Shown: positions 52,144 to 61,692 of the stretch, in pieces
Position numbering within the stretch: position 1 is the stretch's first letter
Layout of the letters: the number at the start of each line of letters is the position of its first letter
Origin: Bacillota bacterium
Lineage (GTDB): Bacteria > Bacillota > Bacilli > Paenibacillales > UBA4045
Assembly (NCBI GenBank): GCA_023441055.1
Contig: JAEZQY010000018.1
Location: 62,001-126,000 of the forward strand
Direction of reading: 5' to 3'
DNA length: 64,000 nt
Made by a program: the position numbers and the translations under genes
The notes under the pieces: model-generated
Told to the model about the DNA's origin: nothing
The model's input: only the letters and a program-made list of their open reading frames with translations
The model's database searches: none

Positions 52144-54378
52144 ATGGGGATGCTCAGATGGGTGCCGGAGAAACAATTTTTTTCAAGTTTGCTCATCACC
52201 TTCTCCACGCTTGTGTCGCTGGTCATTGTTGCAGTGTCGTATGTTCTGTACGTGCAGTTTGTAGACATCGAGAAACGAAATATATATGAGCACTCCGAGG
52301 AGTCGCTGGCACAGATTAGCACGACGGCTGACAGCATGCTCGAGAACGTCAAGATGGTGGCCTCACAAATTCTGCTGGATAAGGAAATCCCCCGTGCGTT
52401 CTATCTGACGGAAACTGAGCCGCAGGAGCTGCAACGAATAGGGGAACGGCTCAACCTAATTGGTTCGATGCCATTCCTGCACTCCGTCTATCTGTACAAT
52501 AGCAAGCTGGATTTGTTCTACACGAACCAGAGGGCACAGATTCCAAGCGCAGGCTTCGATGATCAAGGCATCGTGGAATTACTCCGAACGTTCGATCCCT
52601 CGCAAAACTTCAAGCCGATTACACGCACCATTCACAACTCGACCAGCTTCGCTAATATGGATTACACGGTCTTCACGTTCATCCATATGGAATCGATGGG
52701 TCCTGACAGCATGAATGCGATTGTGCTGAACATTACAGACAGCTGGATGATCAATGCCATCTCCTCCATGGATAAGAGCCGGGAGGGCGGCATCTTCATC
52801 ATGGATGCCGGCGGGAATCCCGTCAGCAGTATATACAAGGATCAGACGCTTAGCAATGTGCACCGACAGGAGTTCGCCCAGACCATCCTACAATCAGGAG
52901 ATATATCGGGCCACTTCATCGGAGATGTGGATAACACGCGTTCCCTGGTCACCTATGCTTCCTCCGAAGCATTGGGATGGAAATTCGTACGCTATACACC
53001 TTATCAAGATGCCATTCAAGAGATCAGCCGGATTCGGACGAGGACGATTCTGGCTGCGCTTGCCGTGTTCCTGGCGGGACTTGCGCTTGCTTATGTGACT
53101 TCCCGGCGACTGAACCGGCCTGTGGCGTATATGACTGCGAAGCTGCTGCGGCAGAGCGATACGATCCGGGAGCATTCCTACAAGGGCAGGCAAGAGATGC
53201 TACGCAGGCTTCTCGCAGCGGAAGGAACAGCGCTGCCGAACGGAGTCCAGAACAAGCTGACGGAGTTCGGGTGCAAGCTGCAACCGGATGAACCGGTTCG
53301 GATGCTGCTCTTGATGATAGATCGAACCAAAGCATTCGCGGCGCAGTACAACTTACGGGATCGGGAATTGCTGCGATTCGGCATTATGAATATAGCGGCC
53401 GAGGTGGTTGCGGCGCGAACGAGATGCGAGACGATCGATGCGGCGGAGGATCACCTCGTCATACTGTTCCATGATGACAGGCCGCATGACTTAGAAGCTT
53501 GGGCACAGGAAATTCAGCTGAATGTACTCAAGCATCTGAAGCTGTCTGTAACAGCTGTATACAGCGAGCGGGGCAATCGGTTATCCGAAGCGGGAAGGCT
53601 GTACCATGCATGCCGTGAGGCTTCAGCTTACAGAGTGTTCGCAGGCTGGGGGGCGGTACTCTATGCCGAACAGACGGAACAGCTGGAGGCAGCTGATTAT
53701 CGATATCCGGTCCATAAGGAGGAGCAGATGACCGATGCATTAATGCTGGGGCGCATGGGTGAGGTTCGGAGTCTCTGTCTATCCATTCTGGAATCGACAG
53801 AAGGCAGCTCGTGCCGGAATCTTCACCTGACCATGTTCCGTCTGTTCTTCTCCATCCAGATGGTAGCGGATACGCTTGAGAAGGCTTCTGGCTTCGGCTT
53901 CGACGTGAGGTTCCATGAGCTGTTCGCCGAGCTGTCCGAGCTGGAACGGCTTCAAGACATGAAGGAGAAGTTCACCGAGCTGTTCGCGCAGATGGAGAGC
54001 CGAATGGATGTGAGGAAGAATGCCAAGTACGATGAACTGATGCGTCGAATAACCGAAATGATCGACAGACAATTCATGAACGAAGACTTGGGGTTGGACA
54101 GCATCGCAGATGCGCTGAATATGTCCCCCGTTTATCTCGGCCGTCTTATTAAGAAATATACATCCAAGTCAGTGGTCGACTATATCAATGAGGTGCGAAT
54201 CGAGAAGGCAGTCAGCATGCTGCAGGATTCGGACAAATTAATAGCGTCGATCGCTAGTGATACCGGTTTTACTAGCAACAGCTACTTTGGGCGTGTATTC
54301 AAGAAGTATAAGGGCATTACACCCAATGAATATAGGCTGCTCTCAAGACATACAGCTCAGGAGATGGAGGAGGCATAA
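52144..54378 (+). CDS. membrane-bound AraC-family regulator (YesS-like)
   Basis: One-component regulator of about 745 aa. Helices near residues 15-38 and 300-320 flank an extracellular sensor; the C-terminus is an AraC double HTH (DLGLDSIADALNMSPVYLGR ... SNSYFGRVFKKYKGITPNEY). Start uncertain: AGGAG at 52133 favours ATG 52144 (or 52150), while the frame opens at 52126. Follows the third transporter genes and probably controls them. Similar in design to the regulator at 31253. Confidence 0.88.
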   Translation: MGMLRWVPEKQFFSSLLITFSTLVSLVIVAVSYVLYVQFVDIEKRNIYEHSEESLAQISTTADSMLENVKMVASQILLDKEIPRAFYLTETEPQELQRIGERLNLIGSMPFLHSVYLYNSKLDLFYTNQRAQIPSAGFDDQGIVELLRTFDPSQNFKPITRTIHNSTSFANMDYTVFTFIHMESMGPDSMNAIVLNITDSWMINAISSMDKSREGGIFIMDAGGNPVSSIYKDQTLSNVHRQEFAQTILQSGDISGHFIGDVDNTRSLVTYASSEALGWKFVRYTPYQDAIQEISRIRTRTILAALAVFLAGLALAYVTSRRLNRPVAYMTAKLLRQSDTIREHSYKGRQEMLRRLLAAEGTALPNGVQNKLTEFGCKLQPDEPVRMLLLMIDRTKAFAAQYNLRDRELLRFGIMNIAAEVVAARTRCETIDAAEDHLVILFHDDRPHDLEAWAQEIQLNVLKHLKLSVTAVYSERGNRLSEAGRLYHACREASAYRVFAGWGAVLYAEQTEQLEAADYRYPVHKEEQMTDALMLGRMGEVRSLCLSILESTEGSSCRNLHLTMFRLFFSIQMVADTLEKASGFGFDVRFHELFAELSELERLQDMKEKFTELFAQMESRMDVRKNAKYDELMRRITEMIDRQFMNEDLGLDSIADALNMSPVYLGRLIKKYTSKSVVDYINEVRIEKAVSMLQDSDKLIASIASDTGFTSNSYFGRVFKKYKGITPNEYRLLSRHTAQEMEEA

Positions 54379-54380
54379 TT

Positions 54381-55739
54381 TTGAAGCCGGAAAGATTAGT
54401 CTACACATACGTGAGCATGGCGTCCCATTACGAGAAGTCGTGGGGCAATGGTACACCCATAGAAGGTGTGGAGCGCACCGCTGCGACAGCTCATCGATAC
54501 AAGATTCCCGTCACCTGGATCGTGAACAGCGAGTCGATCAAGCTGCTGGGCGAGCGGATTCGGGCATGGCATGATGCGTTCGGTGATGATGTGATCCTGA
54601 AATGCCCGAACTATTATGTAGATGCTGGGCGGTCGAAGGATAAGCTCAAAGCGCTGCTGGAACGGGAGTGGGAAATCCTCCAGGATGCGTTCCCTTGGGC
54701 AGTGACGAAGGTGGCAGGCAGCGGCGTCGTCGATGGCGAAGTGGTGGGCGTGCTGGAGGAGGCCGGATTCCAGGGTATGTGGGGCTACTGCTGGGAGCAG
54801 GAATGGTGGGACGGCATTACGAACAAGGGCGCACCGTGGGGCTTCTGGTACGCTGATGGCGATCGGTATAAGGTACCGAAGCCAGAGGGTGGTAAGCTGG
54901 TAGCCTGTGAATGGACGGCTCGCGATCTGCACCAGGCGTATCATACGTCCAGTCCGGTCATCTATTCAACCGATCCCAACGATGTGCTGCGGGCTGGCTT
55001 GTGCACAGGGGAGGATATCGCGTACTGGAAGAAGCTGTTCGGTGATTACCTGCGCAATACGGCGTCCAATGAGCAGGTGTACTTCCTTCAGCATCAGGAA
55101 GCGCATGAGATGGAGTTCACCTCCTCCTATGCCGTATGGCCAATAGCGGACATCGAAGCAACGGACCGGATGCAAGCGCTGTTCTTCGAGCACATCAGAC
55201 AGTTCCCGATCACGATTACAACATTGCCGCAAGCAATCAAGCTGTATCATGAGCAGAATCGGGAGACAGCGCCCGTCTATATGCTGACCCAGGACCCTGA
55301 GATCCGTCCCGGTCAGAACGCGTATACGATGACGCTCGGAGGAGTCGGACTTGGACCGTGGCCGGATACATTCTTCTACTATGACAAGGAGTGCCAGATG
55401 GCATTCCTCCGAGGGGAGAATAAGCCCCGGATGCTCCGTAATTATGTCGGCCAATGGGACATGAACGATGACTTCGAAGAAGCTGTGCCGCCCGTATTCG
55501 TGACCAAGTATGAGAAGCGCGCAGATGCGATTGAGATCGTGTATGAGATCGGCCACTGGAAGCCGATGCCGTTCGGTCTGACGTATTGGGATGCGTTGGA
55601 CGAGTATGAGATCAGCGGCGCAGAGGGCATTGTTGACGCCAAGATCATCGAAGGGCAGCTGGCATTCTTCCGTATCCAACTGACCGGTGAGAAGAAGAGG
55701 ATCGCAGTCACCTTGAGAAGACAAGAAGTTCTGGGATAG
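54381..55739 (+). CDS. putative NodB-fold carbohydrate-active enzyme
   Basis: 452-residue protein, not firmly recognised. The N-terminal half looks like a polysaccharide-deacetylase or GH57-like barrel: TAATAHRYKIPVTWIVNSES and VVGVLEEAGFQGMWGYCWEQ are typical of that fold. The C-terminal part is beta-rich. No signal peptide. It starts at TTG after AGGAGG, 2 bp past the regulator stop, so it belongs to the third transporter operon and may process the imported glycan. Confidence 0.55.
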   Translation: MKPERLVYTYVSMASHYEKSWGNGTPIEGVERTAATAHRYKIPVTWIVNSESIKLLGERIRAWHDAFGDDVILKCPNYYVDAGRSKDKLKALLEREWEILQDAFPWAVTKVAGSGVVDGEVVGVLEEAGFQGMWGYCWEQEWWDGITNKGAPWGFWYADGDRYKVPKPEGGKLVACEWTARDLHQAYHTSSPVIYSTDPNDVLRAGLCTGEDIAYWKKLFGDYLRNTASNEQVYFLQHQEAHEMEFTSSYAVWPIADIEATDRMQALFFEHIRQFPITITTLPQAIKLYHEQNRETAPVYMLTQDPEIRPGQNAYTMTLGGVGLGPWPDTFFYYDKECQMAFLRGENKPRMLRNYVGQWDMNDDFEEAVPPVFVTKYEKRADAIEIVYEIGHWKPMPFGLTYWDALDEYEISGAEGIVDAKIIEGQLAFFRIQLTGEKKRIAVTLRRQEVLG

Positions 55740-55770
55740 AAGAAAGCTGACGTTATGACAGTCCGATTAG

Positions 55771-55799
55771 CAGCCCGCCCCTGAAGCAGGGGCGGGCTG
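55771..55799 (+). terminator. GC-rich hairpin after the transporter operon
   Basis: CAGCCCGCCCCTG / CAGGGGCGGGCTG, perfect 13 bp with a 3-nt loop, 31 bp after the stop. U tract is lacking. Confidence 0.65.
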
Positions 55800-55971
55800 T
55801 TGACGTCGCGCATTGCCGCGTGCAGACGCGTCGCGGTCATCGCGAAGCTGGGGCAAGGAACCGCTGCCTAAAAAAAGGAAAATGAAAGAGGTTGTCGAAA
55901 ACAGTAAGCAGAAGTTATTACTTTGAAGGAATATGGGCTATATTGGACGGATGGGGAGGATTCGTAAACCC

Positions 55972-56655
55972 ATGGACAGAATCTTGGTTGTTGAGGATGA
56001 GAAGAGCATATCCATGGTCCTGAAGGCGTATCTACAGAAGGCAGGCTTCGAGGTTGATCAGGTATTCGATGGTCGTGAGGCGCTGGCGATATTCGAGCAG
56101 CGGCGGCCTTCGCTGGTTATCCTTGATGTGATGCTTCCGGGGCTTAATGGTTACGCCATTCTGAAGGCGATTCGAGAGAAGAGCACTTGTCCAGTCATCA
56201 TGCTGACCGCGCTCAGCGATGTGAAGAACAAGGTGGAGGGGTTGACTGGGGGAGCTGATGATCATATCAGCAAGCCATTCGTCGGGGAGGAGGTCGTTGC
56301 CCGCGTGCAGGCTGTGCTGAGACGGTCAAATTATATCCAAATCAAGGATATGGCATCCTATGGATCATTGAAGATTAACTATGCAGCGCATGAAGTATAT
56401 CTGAACGGTAAGCAGGTGTTCCTGTCGCCGCGCGATCTGTCTCTGTTCATGTTCTTGGCCAAGCACGCTAATCAGGTGTTCGACCGGGAGCAGCTGATCG
56501 CTGAGGTGTGGGGCATCGATTATGAAGGGAGTGACCGGGCGGTCGATCTATCGATTAAGCGCATCCGCCAGGCGCTGTCTGAGTGGCCGCAAGAGGAAGG
56601 TAGTCTGACTACCCTGACGAAAGTGGGGTACCAGTTCCGTGTCAACAATACGTAA
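55972..56655 (+). CDS. OmpR-family response regulator
   Basis: Response regulator (227 aa). Receiver ILVVEDEKSISMVLK, phospho-Asp in LVILDVMLPGLNG, conserved Lys in SKPFVGEE; C-terminal winged helix (LSPRDLSLFMFLAKHANQVF ... VDLSIKRIRQAL). Start MDRILVV; GGGGAGGA lies 11 bp upstream, upstream in-frame Mets are less likely. The kinase gene overlaps its end by 17 bp, so the two are a pair. Confidence 0.91.
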   Translation: MDRILVVEDEKSISMVLKAYLQKAGFEVDQVFDGREALAIFEQRRPSLVILDVMLPGLNGYAILKAIREKSTCPVIMLTALSDVKNKVEGLTGGADDHISKPFVGEEVVARVQAVLRRSNYIQIKDMASYGSLKINYAAHEVYLNGKQVFLSPRDLSLFMFLAKHANQVFDREQLIAEVWGIDYEGSDRAVDLSIKRIRQALSEWPQEEGSLTTLTKVGYQFRVNNT

Positions 56656-58078
56656 ACGTAAGAGCATGCTATATCATCTGTCGATACGCTACTTTATGCT
56701 GCTATTCCTGTCCCTTGTAGTCGTGGCGTCAGCTATGATTTATGGTGTAGGCACTATGTATGAGCGGAAGCAGACGAACGGATTAGCGCAGATCATAGAC
56801 GATATTGTTCACGCTGCGGAAGCAGGTGGAGGCGTGATTCCGCTCGATAGTGCAGCGTTACAGCGCTGGCTGGATGACAGAGCTGATCAGTATGAGCTGG
56901 GTGATCGTCCGATGCTGCTTATTCTCGATGCTGAGGGAAGCGCTGTGCAGCGATACCCTGCGGTGATACCGGTGCATGCGGACGCATTGGACGAACATCT
57001 GCCTGCTATCATGAAGCAAGACAGGCAGCTGTTCGAGTTGGAATCCGATCGCGACATTATGCTCCTAGCAGTCACAGCGCCGATCCATGTTCAAGACGAG
57101 CGGATTGGATATGCGATTTACCTGGCCCCGAAGCATAGTATGGTGGAGGTACTCGTTACGTTCGGTTATTCGCGGCTGCTGACTGGGTTCCTGCTGATGA
57201 TATTGGGGTGGTTAGTTGTCTATACGGCAATTAGAAAGCTGGTTAGACCGATCCGGGAGGTCTCAGAGGCAGCGAAGCAAGTTGTCGCAGGCAGATATAC
57301 AGCTGGGAGCGGCAAGACGTATAAGGAGAAGGAAATTCATGAGCTGATGAGCTCCTTCCAAGAGATGGCTGAGCAGCTGCGCCAACTAGACGTGCTTCGC
57401 GCACAGCTGCTGGCCGGTGTGACACATGAGCTCAAGACGCCGATCACCTCAATCAGCGGGTTAACTCAGGCAATCAAGGACAAAGTGGTGGTTGGCGAAG
57501 AAGCGGACGAGTTCTTAGAATACTGCATTCTGGAATGCAATCGATTGAAGAAGATGGTCAATGATCTGTTGGATTTCAATAGCTTCGCCGCTAAGTCTAT
57601 TCATGTGACACTCGAGCTCTGTCACTTGAGGGATGCTGTCACGGGGGTGATCACCCGATGGCAGCTTACCGAGGAACAGTCGAACATACAGATTATACTG
57701 GAAGCTCAGGACGAGGCGCGCGACTGGATGACGATGACAGACCTGGAGCGGTTGGAGCAGATTATCATCAATCTGTTGAATAATGCGAGGGATGCCATGG
57801 ATGATGGCGGGACGATCATCGTTCGCATGTTCACTAATCGTGATCATTTTGTCGTGCAGGTTGAAGATACCGGCAAGGGGATCCCGGATGTGGAGCATGA
57901 GATGGTGTTCGAGGCCTTCTATCGCGGTAAGGAGAAGAAGATGGCAGTTCGGGGTCTGGGCATCGGTCTGCCCTTCAGCAGGCTAATCGCACAGAATTTG
58001 GGCGGACAGCTTGAGTTGTCCAAGAGCACACGTGAAGGTACCTGCTTCTCGCTGCTGCTCCCGAGAATGAGCACTTAG
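56639..58078 (+). CDS. sensor histidine kinase
   Basis: Membrane kinase (479 aa) partner of the preceding regulator. Helices near residues 15-38 and 180-200 with a sensor between them; then HAMP, HisKA (GVTHELKTPITSISGLTQAI, phospho-His in THELKTP) and HATPase (IIINLLNNARDAM, VEDTGKGIPD, GLGIGLPFSRLI). GTG start at 56639 overlaps the regulator; ATG 56666 is an alternative. Signal unknown; the next gene is a membrane-lipid-type acyltransferase. Confidence 0.92.
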   Translation: MSTIRKRKSMLYHLSIRYFMLLFLSLVVVASAMIYGVGTMYERKQTNGLAQIIDDIVHAAEAGGGVIPLDSAALQRWLDDRADQYELGDRPMLLILDAEGSAVQRYPAVIPVHADALDEHLPAIMKQDRQLFELESDRDIMLLAVTAPIHVQDERIGYAIYLAPKHSMVEVLVTFGYSRLLTGFLLMILGWLVVYTAIRKLVRPIREVSEAAKQVVAGRYTAGSGKTYKEKEIHELMSSFQEMAEQLRQLDVLRAQLLAGVTHELKTPITSISGLTQAIKDKVVVGEEADEFLEYCILECNRLKKMVNDLLDFNSFAAKSIHVTLELCHLRDAVTGVITRWQLTEEQSNIQIILEAQDEARDWMTMTDLERLEQIIINLLNNARDAMDDGGTIIVRMFTNRDHFVVQVEDTGKGIPDVEHEMVFEAFYRGKEKKMAVRGLGIGLPFSRLIAQNLGGQLELSKSTREGTCFSLLLPRMST

Positions 58079-58180
58079 GACTTTATACCCATTCAATTCA
58101 AAATCCACCTATGATAAGTTCTCAATGTGACTTGTCTAGCAGCGTGTACAATCAGGGATGGAATGAGAGGAGGAGCTGGC

Positions 58181-58873
58181 ATGCGGCAGAGGATGAACCG
58201 TTGGATGTCAATCATTGCTGGACAGCTTCTAATAGGGGCAACGAAGCTGGCGACGAGGATCATCAGATGGGAGATTCATGGTGAAGAACATGTCCATGAG
58301 AGCATCAAGCAAGGCCGTCCGATCGTATTCGCAGGGTGGCATGGTGACAACTTCCTAACCATGTTCTCTTATTATGCCTATTTTCATACTTATTTCAAAG
58401 CTGTCATTATCGTGCCGGACAGTTCGAATGGACGGATCATGGAATACTTCGGTACTAGAGCGAATATCGAAGTGATTAAGGTCGGCGCTGAGCTCGGGCC
58501 CTCTCAATGGGCGAGAGCGACGGTATCGATGATTAAGCAGATCAGGAATGGACATTGCGCCCTACTGTCGCCAGACGGTCCGAGCGGGCCCGCTTATGAG
58601 GTTAAGCCAGGGATCGCGGTGATCAGCCAGCAGACCAAGGCTGTGATTATCCCGGCCTCAGCGGCATCGAGCAAGGGGATAAGGCTTCAGAAACGGTGGG
58701 ATAAGCACTTGATTCCGCTGCCGTTCTCGAGGAATGTGGTGTACTTCGGCCCGCCCATTGACTCGCACCCCGCCGAGGGAACGATCCCGACTGTCGAGGA
58801 GCTTCAAAGCCAGATCACTGTGGCGCTTAATGATGGTTCACAGAAGGCGGAAGCATTGTGCCGGCAGGAATGA
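58181..58873 (+). CDS. DUF374-family lysophospholipid acyltransferase-like protein
   Basis: 230-residue membrane-associated acyltransferase-like protein. Active-site region FAGWHGDNFLT (His-x(n)-Asp pattern) and SPDGPSGPAYEVKPGI are DUF374 hallmarks. ATG follows GAGGAGG by 8 bp. DUF374 proteins are related to LpxL/PlsC acyltransferases; the acceptor lipid is unknown. It follows the two-component pair after 102 bp. Confidence 0.85.
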   Translation: MRQRMNRWMSIIAGQLLIGATKLATRIIRWEIHGEEHVHESIKQGRPIVFAGWHGDNFLTMFSYYAYFHTYFKAVIIVPDSSNGRIMEYFGTRANIEVIKVGAELGPSQWARATVSMIKQIRNGHCALLSPDGPSGPAYEVKPGIAVISQQTKAVIIPASAASSKGIRLQKRWDKHLIPLPFSRNVVYFGPPIDSHPAEGTIPTVEELQSQITVALNDGSQKAEALCRQE

Positions 58874-58925
58874 CTTATGCCGGGCGAGGCGCTGGGTCAG
58901 GCACTGCCCTGCCAGTGCATGCATC

Positions 58926-59180
58926 CGTCCTCTGCGATTGAATATAGTGACTTTTTACCTCACAATTAGACGCCACCGTCCTCTGCGCTCGAATGTAGCA
59001 ACCTTTTACCCCATATTCGCACGTCTCCATCATCTTTGCTCAAATGTAGCAACCTTTTACCCCACATTCGCACGTCTCCACCATCTGCGCTCGAATATAG
59101 TAACCTTTTACCCCACATTCGCACGTTCCCATCATCAACTCACGAATAAAGCAACCGTCTACCCTGCATTCGCACGTCCA
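58926..59180. repeat. 51-bp tandem repeat, five units
   Basis: Units begin near 58926, 58977, 59028, 59079 and 59130; the TTTTACC core recurs exactly every 51 bp (58952, 59003, 59054, 59105; degenerate at 59156). The middle three units are nearly identical, the outer two degenerate. Inside each full unit CGAATGT and ACATTCG flank a 16-nt AGCAACCTTTTACCCC core, giving a small hairpin. The unit length is a multiple of three, so a read-through ORF exists, but nothing supports translation. Confidence 0.92.
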
Positions 59181-59236
59181 CGCTAACATGACTCCAATCT
59201 ACCCATCATAAAATCAGTACTGGCACGAAAAGTATC

Positions 59237-59265
59237 TTGACTGAATCCTCTTATCTTCGTATAAT
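59237..59265 (+). promoter_or_regulatory. sigma-A promoter of the inositol operon
   Basis: TTGACT, 17 bp, TATAAT, about 100 bp before the iolA ATG and just after the repeat array. Confidence 0.75.
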
Positions 59266-59365
59266 TTACTCAAACATACCCAACAGTTACCCAAAAAGAT
59301 ACTAAAAGGTGACAAAATGGAGTGAAGAGAGCGAACGCTCTAATACGAAGCAGGAGGATTCAGTC

Positions 59366-60841
59366 ATGGCCGAGACACAGACACAAGTTCGAAAGCTGAG
59401 AAATTATATAAATGGGGAGTGGGTGGAGAGTACAACGGATAAGTATGAAGACGTTTACAATCCGGCTACTAAAGCGATAGTCGCGCAAGTGCCCCACTCC
59501 ACGAGAGAAGATGTGGAAGAAGCGGCGAGAGCAGCGCAGGCTGCGTTCGAGGAATGGAGGCGAGTGCCGGTTCAGAGGCGCGCCCGCGTGTTGTTCGACT
59601 TCCATCATCTGCTGCAGGAGAACGCGGAGGAACTGGCAAGACTGATCACCATTGAGAACGGCAAGAATTTGACTGAGGCCAGGGGCGAGGTTCTCCGCGG
59701 CATGGAGAATGTGGAGTTCGCAGCCGGTGCTCCGTCCCTCATGATGGGCGATTCCTTGCCAACCATTGCAACGGATGTTGAGGCGACCAATTATCGTTAT
59801 CCGATAGGCGTCGTTGGCGGCATCGCCCCCTTCAACTTCCCGATGATGGTGCCTTGTTGGATGTTCCCGATGGCGATCGCCACAGGCAACGCATTCATTC
59901 TGAAGCCCTCTGAGAAGACTCCGCTGCTGACGGAGAAGTTCGCCCAATTATTCGAGCAGGCCGGCCTGCCGAAGGGCGTATTCAATGTCGTATACGGTGC
60001 GCATGATGTCGTGAACGGCATGCTGGATCATCCGGATATTAAGGCGATTTCATTCGTGGGCTCGAAGCCTGTTGGCGAATATGTATACAAGAGAGCAAGC
60101 GAGAACCTGAAGCGCGTGCAAGTACTGGCTGGTGCGAAGAACCATGTAACCGTGCTGAATGACGCGGATCTGCCGGATACGGTGACGAATATCATCGCAT
60201 CGGCATTCGGCTCGGCTGGTGAGCGCTGCATGGCGACAGCGGTTGTAACCGTCGAGGAGGGCATCTATGACGCATTCATGGAGAAGCTTGTGGAGGCGGC
60301 GCGATCCATCGAGATTGGCAATGGGCTGGATGACGGGATATTCTTAGGGCCTGTTATTCGTGAGGAAAATAAAACGCGTACGATAAGCTATATCGAGAAG
60401 GGATTGGAGGAAGGCGCCAAGCTGGTCCTCGACGGCCGTGAGCGTGTGCGGGAGGACGGATTCTTCGTTGGACCGTCGATCTTCGAGGGCGTCACGACCG
60501 AGATGACGATATGGCGTGACGAGATCTTCGCGCCTGTACTGTCTATTATTCGCGTTAAGAATCTCAAGGAAGCAATCGAGATCGCCAATCGCTCCGAGTT
60601 TGCCAATGGCGCTTGCATCTTCACCAACAATGCATCAGCCATTCGTTACTTCCGCGAGCATATCGATGCAGGCATGCTGGGGGTTAATCTCGGCGTACCA
60701 GCGCCTATGGCATTCTTCCCGTTCTCGGGCTGGAAGTCCTCGTTCTTCGGCACGCTGCATGCCAATGGCAAGGACGGCCTCGACTTCTTCACGCGCAAGA
60801 AGGTTGTAACCGCCCGTTACAAGGCGCCTGACTTCGAATAG
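59366..60841 (+). CDS. iolA: methylmalonate-semialdehyde dehydrogenase IolA
   Basis: CoA-acylating aldehyde dehydrogenase (491 aa), the last step of inositol catabolism: malonate semialdehyde to acetyl-CoA and CO2. NAD motifs FILKPSEKTP and FVGSKPVGEYV, catalytic Cys in GSAGERCMA (about 290) and a GWKSSFFGTLHANG C-terminal region. ATG 59366 follows AGGAGG by 7 bp; an in-frame ATG at 59309 lacks support. First gene of iolABCD, the same order as in Bacillus subtilis. Confidence 0.94.
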   Translation: MAETQTQVRKLRNYINGEWVESTTDKYEDVYNPATKAIVAQVPHSTREDVEEAARAAQAAFEEWRRVPVQRRARVLFDFHHLLQENAEELARLITIENGKNLTEARGEVLRGMENVEFAAGAPSLMMGDSLPTIATDVEATNYRYPIGVVGGIAPFNFPMMVPCWMFPMAIATGNAFILKPSEKTPLLTEKFAQLFEQAGLPKGVFNVVYGAHDVVNGMLDHPDIKAISFVGSKPVGEYVYKRASENLKRVQVLAGAKNHVTVLNDADLPDTVTNIIASAFGSAGERCMATAVVTVEEGIYDAFMEKLVEAARSIEIGNGLDDGIFLGPVIREENKTRTISYIEKGLEEGAKLVLDGRERVREDGFFVGPSIFEGVTTEMTIWRDEIFAPVLSIIRVKNLKEAIEIANRSEFANGACIFTNNASAIRYFREHIDAGMLGVNLGVPAPMAFFPFSGWKSSFFGTLHANGKDGLDFFTRKKVVTARYKAPDFE

Positions 60842-60861
60842 ACACATGAGGAGGAACTAGG

Positions 60862-61677
60862 ATGTCTAAGCTGCTGAGAAAGCCGCTCCAGCTGAAAGCT
60901 TCGCCGGGTGTTACGATTGTCCATCATGTTACGGCGCAGAACGCCCCATTAACCTATGTGGAGCTAACGGTTATTGACCTAGAACCCGGAGCGCGATACG
61001 CTGGAACACTCACCGGGCAGGAATGCTGCATAGTGGTATTAACCGGAGTGATTCGTGTGAGTGATTATGAACAGACCTTCGAACGGCTGGGTACACGTGA
61101 GAGCGTGTTCGAGAAGAAGCCGACAGACAGTGTGTATATCTCCAATGACCGCAGCTTCGAGGTGACAGCAGTTACCAGCGCTCGTGTGGTGCTGTGCTAT
61201 GCGCCGTCAGACAAGCAGCTCCCGACCAGACTCATCCGCGCTGCAGATAATGGGATCGAGCATCGTGGGAAATTCAACAATCAGCGGCTCGTCCACAATA
61301 TACTGCCGGATTCCGATCCGACTGCGAACAGCTTGCTCGTCGTGGAGGTGTTCACGGACACGGCGAACTGGTCCAGCTACCCGCCGCATAAGCATGATCA
61401 AGACAATCTTCCTGCGGAATCATTCCTGGAGGAGACGTATTACCATGAGATGAATCCGAGGCAGGGCTTCGTCTTCCAGCGTGTGTATACGGATGACCGC
61501 CGCCTGGATGAGACGATGGCGGTCGAGAACGGAGATGTTGTGCTAGTGCCGGCAGGCTATCATCCGGTGGGGGTTCCTGACGGGTACCATTCCTACTATC
61601 TGAATGTGATGGCAGGACCGACCCGGATATGGAAGTTCCACAATGAACCTGAGCATGAATGGATAATCAATCGATAA
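60862..61677 (+). CDS. iolB: 5-deoxy-glucuronate isomerase IolB
   Basis: 271-residue bicupin enzyme that converts 5-deoxy-D-glucuronate to 5-dehydro-2-deoxy-D-gluconate in inositol breakdown. Metal-binding YPPHKHD and EETYYHEMNPRQGF, and VPAGYHPVGVPDGYHSYYLN near the C-terminus are IolB signatures. Length equals the B. subtilis enzyme. AGGAGG precedes the ATG; 20 bp after iolA. Confidence 0.95.
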   Translation: MSKLLRKPLQLKASPGVTIVHHVTAQNAPLTYVELTVIDLEPGARYAGTLTGQECCIVVLTGVIRVSDYEQTFERLGTRESVFEKKPTDSVYISNDRSFEVTAVTSARVVLCYAPSDKQLPTRLIRAADNGIEHRGKFNNQRLVHNILPDSDPTANSLLVVEVFTDTANWSSYPPHKHDQDNLPAESFLEETYYHEMNPRQGFVFQRVYTDDRRLDETMAVENGDVVLVPAGYHPVGVPDGYHSYYLNVMAGPTRIWKFHNEPEHEWIINR

Positions 61678-61692
61678 GGAGTCGTGAATCCT

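Noticed and set aside
58926..59180. CRISPR array
   Set aside because: Units are contiguous and similar over their whole 51 bp; there are no unique spacers and no cas genes.
58734..59186. Open frame through the 51-bp repeats giving a 17-residue repeat protein
   Set aside because: It overlaps the acyltransferase gene in another frame, has no ribosome site, and exists only because 51 is a multiple of three.
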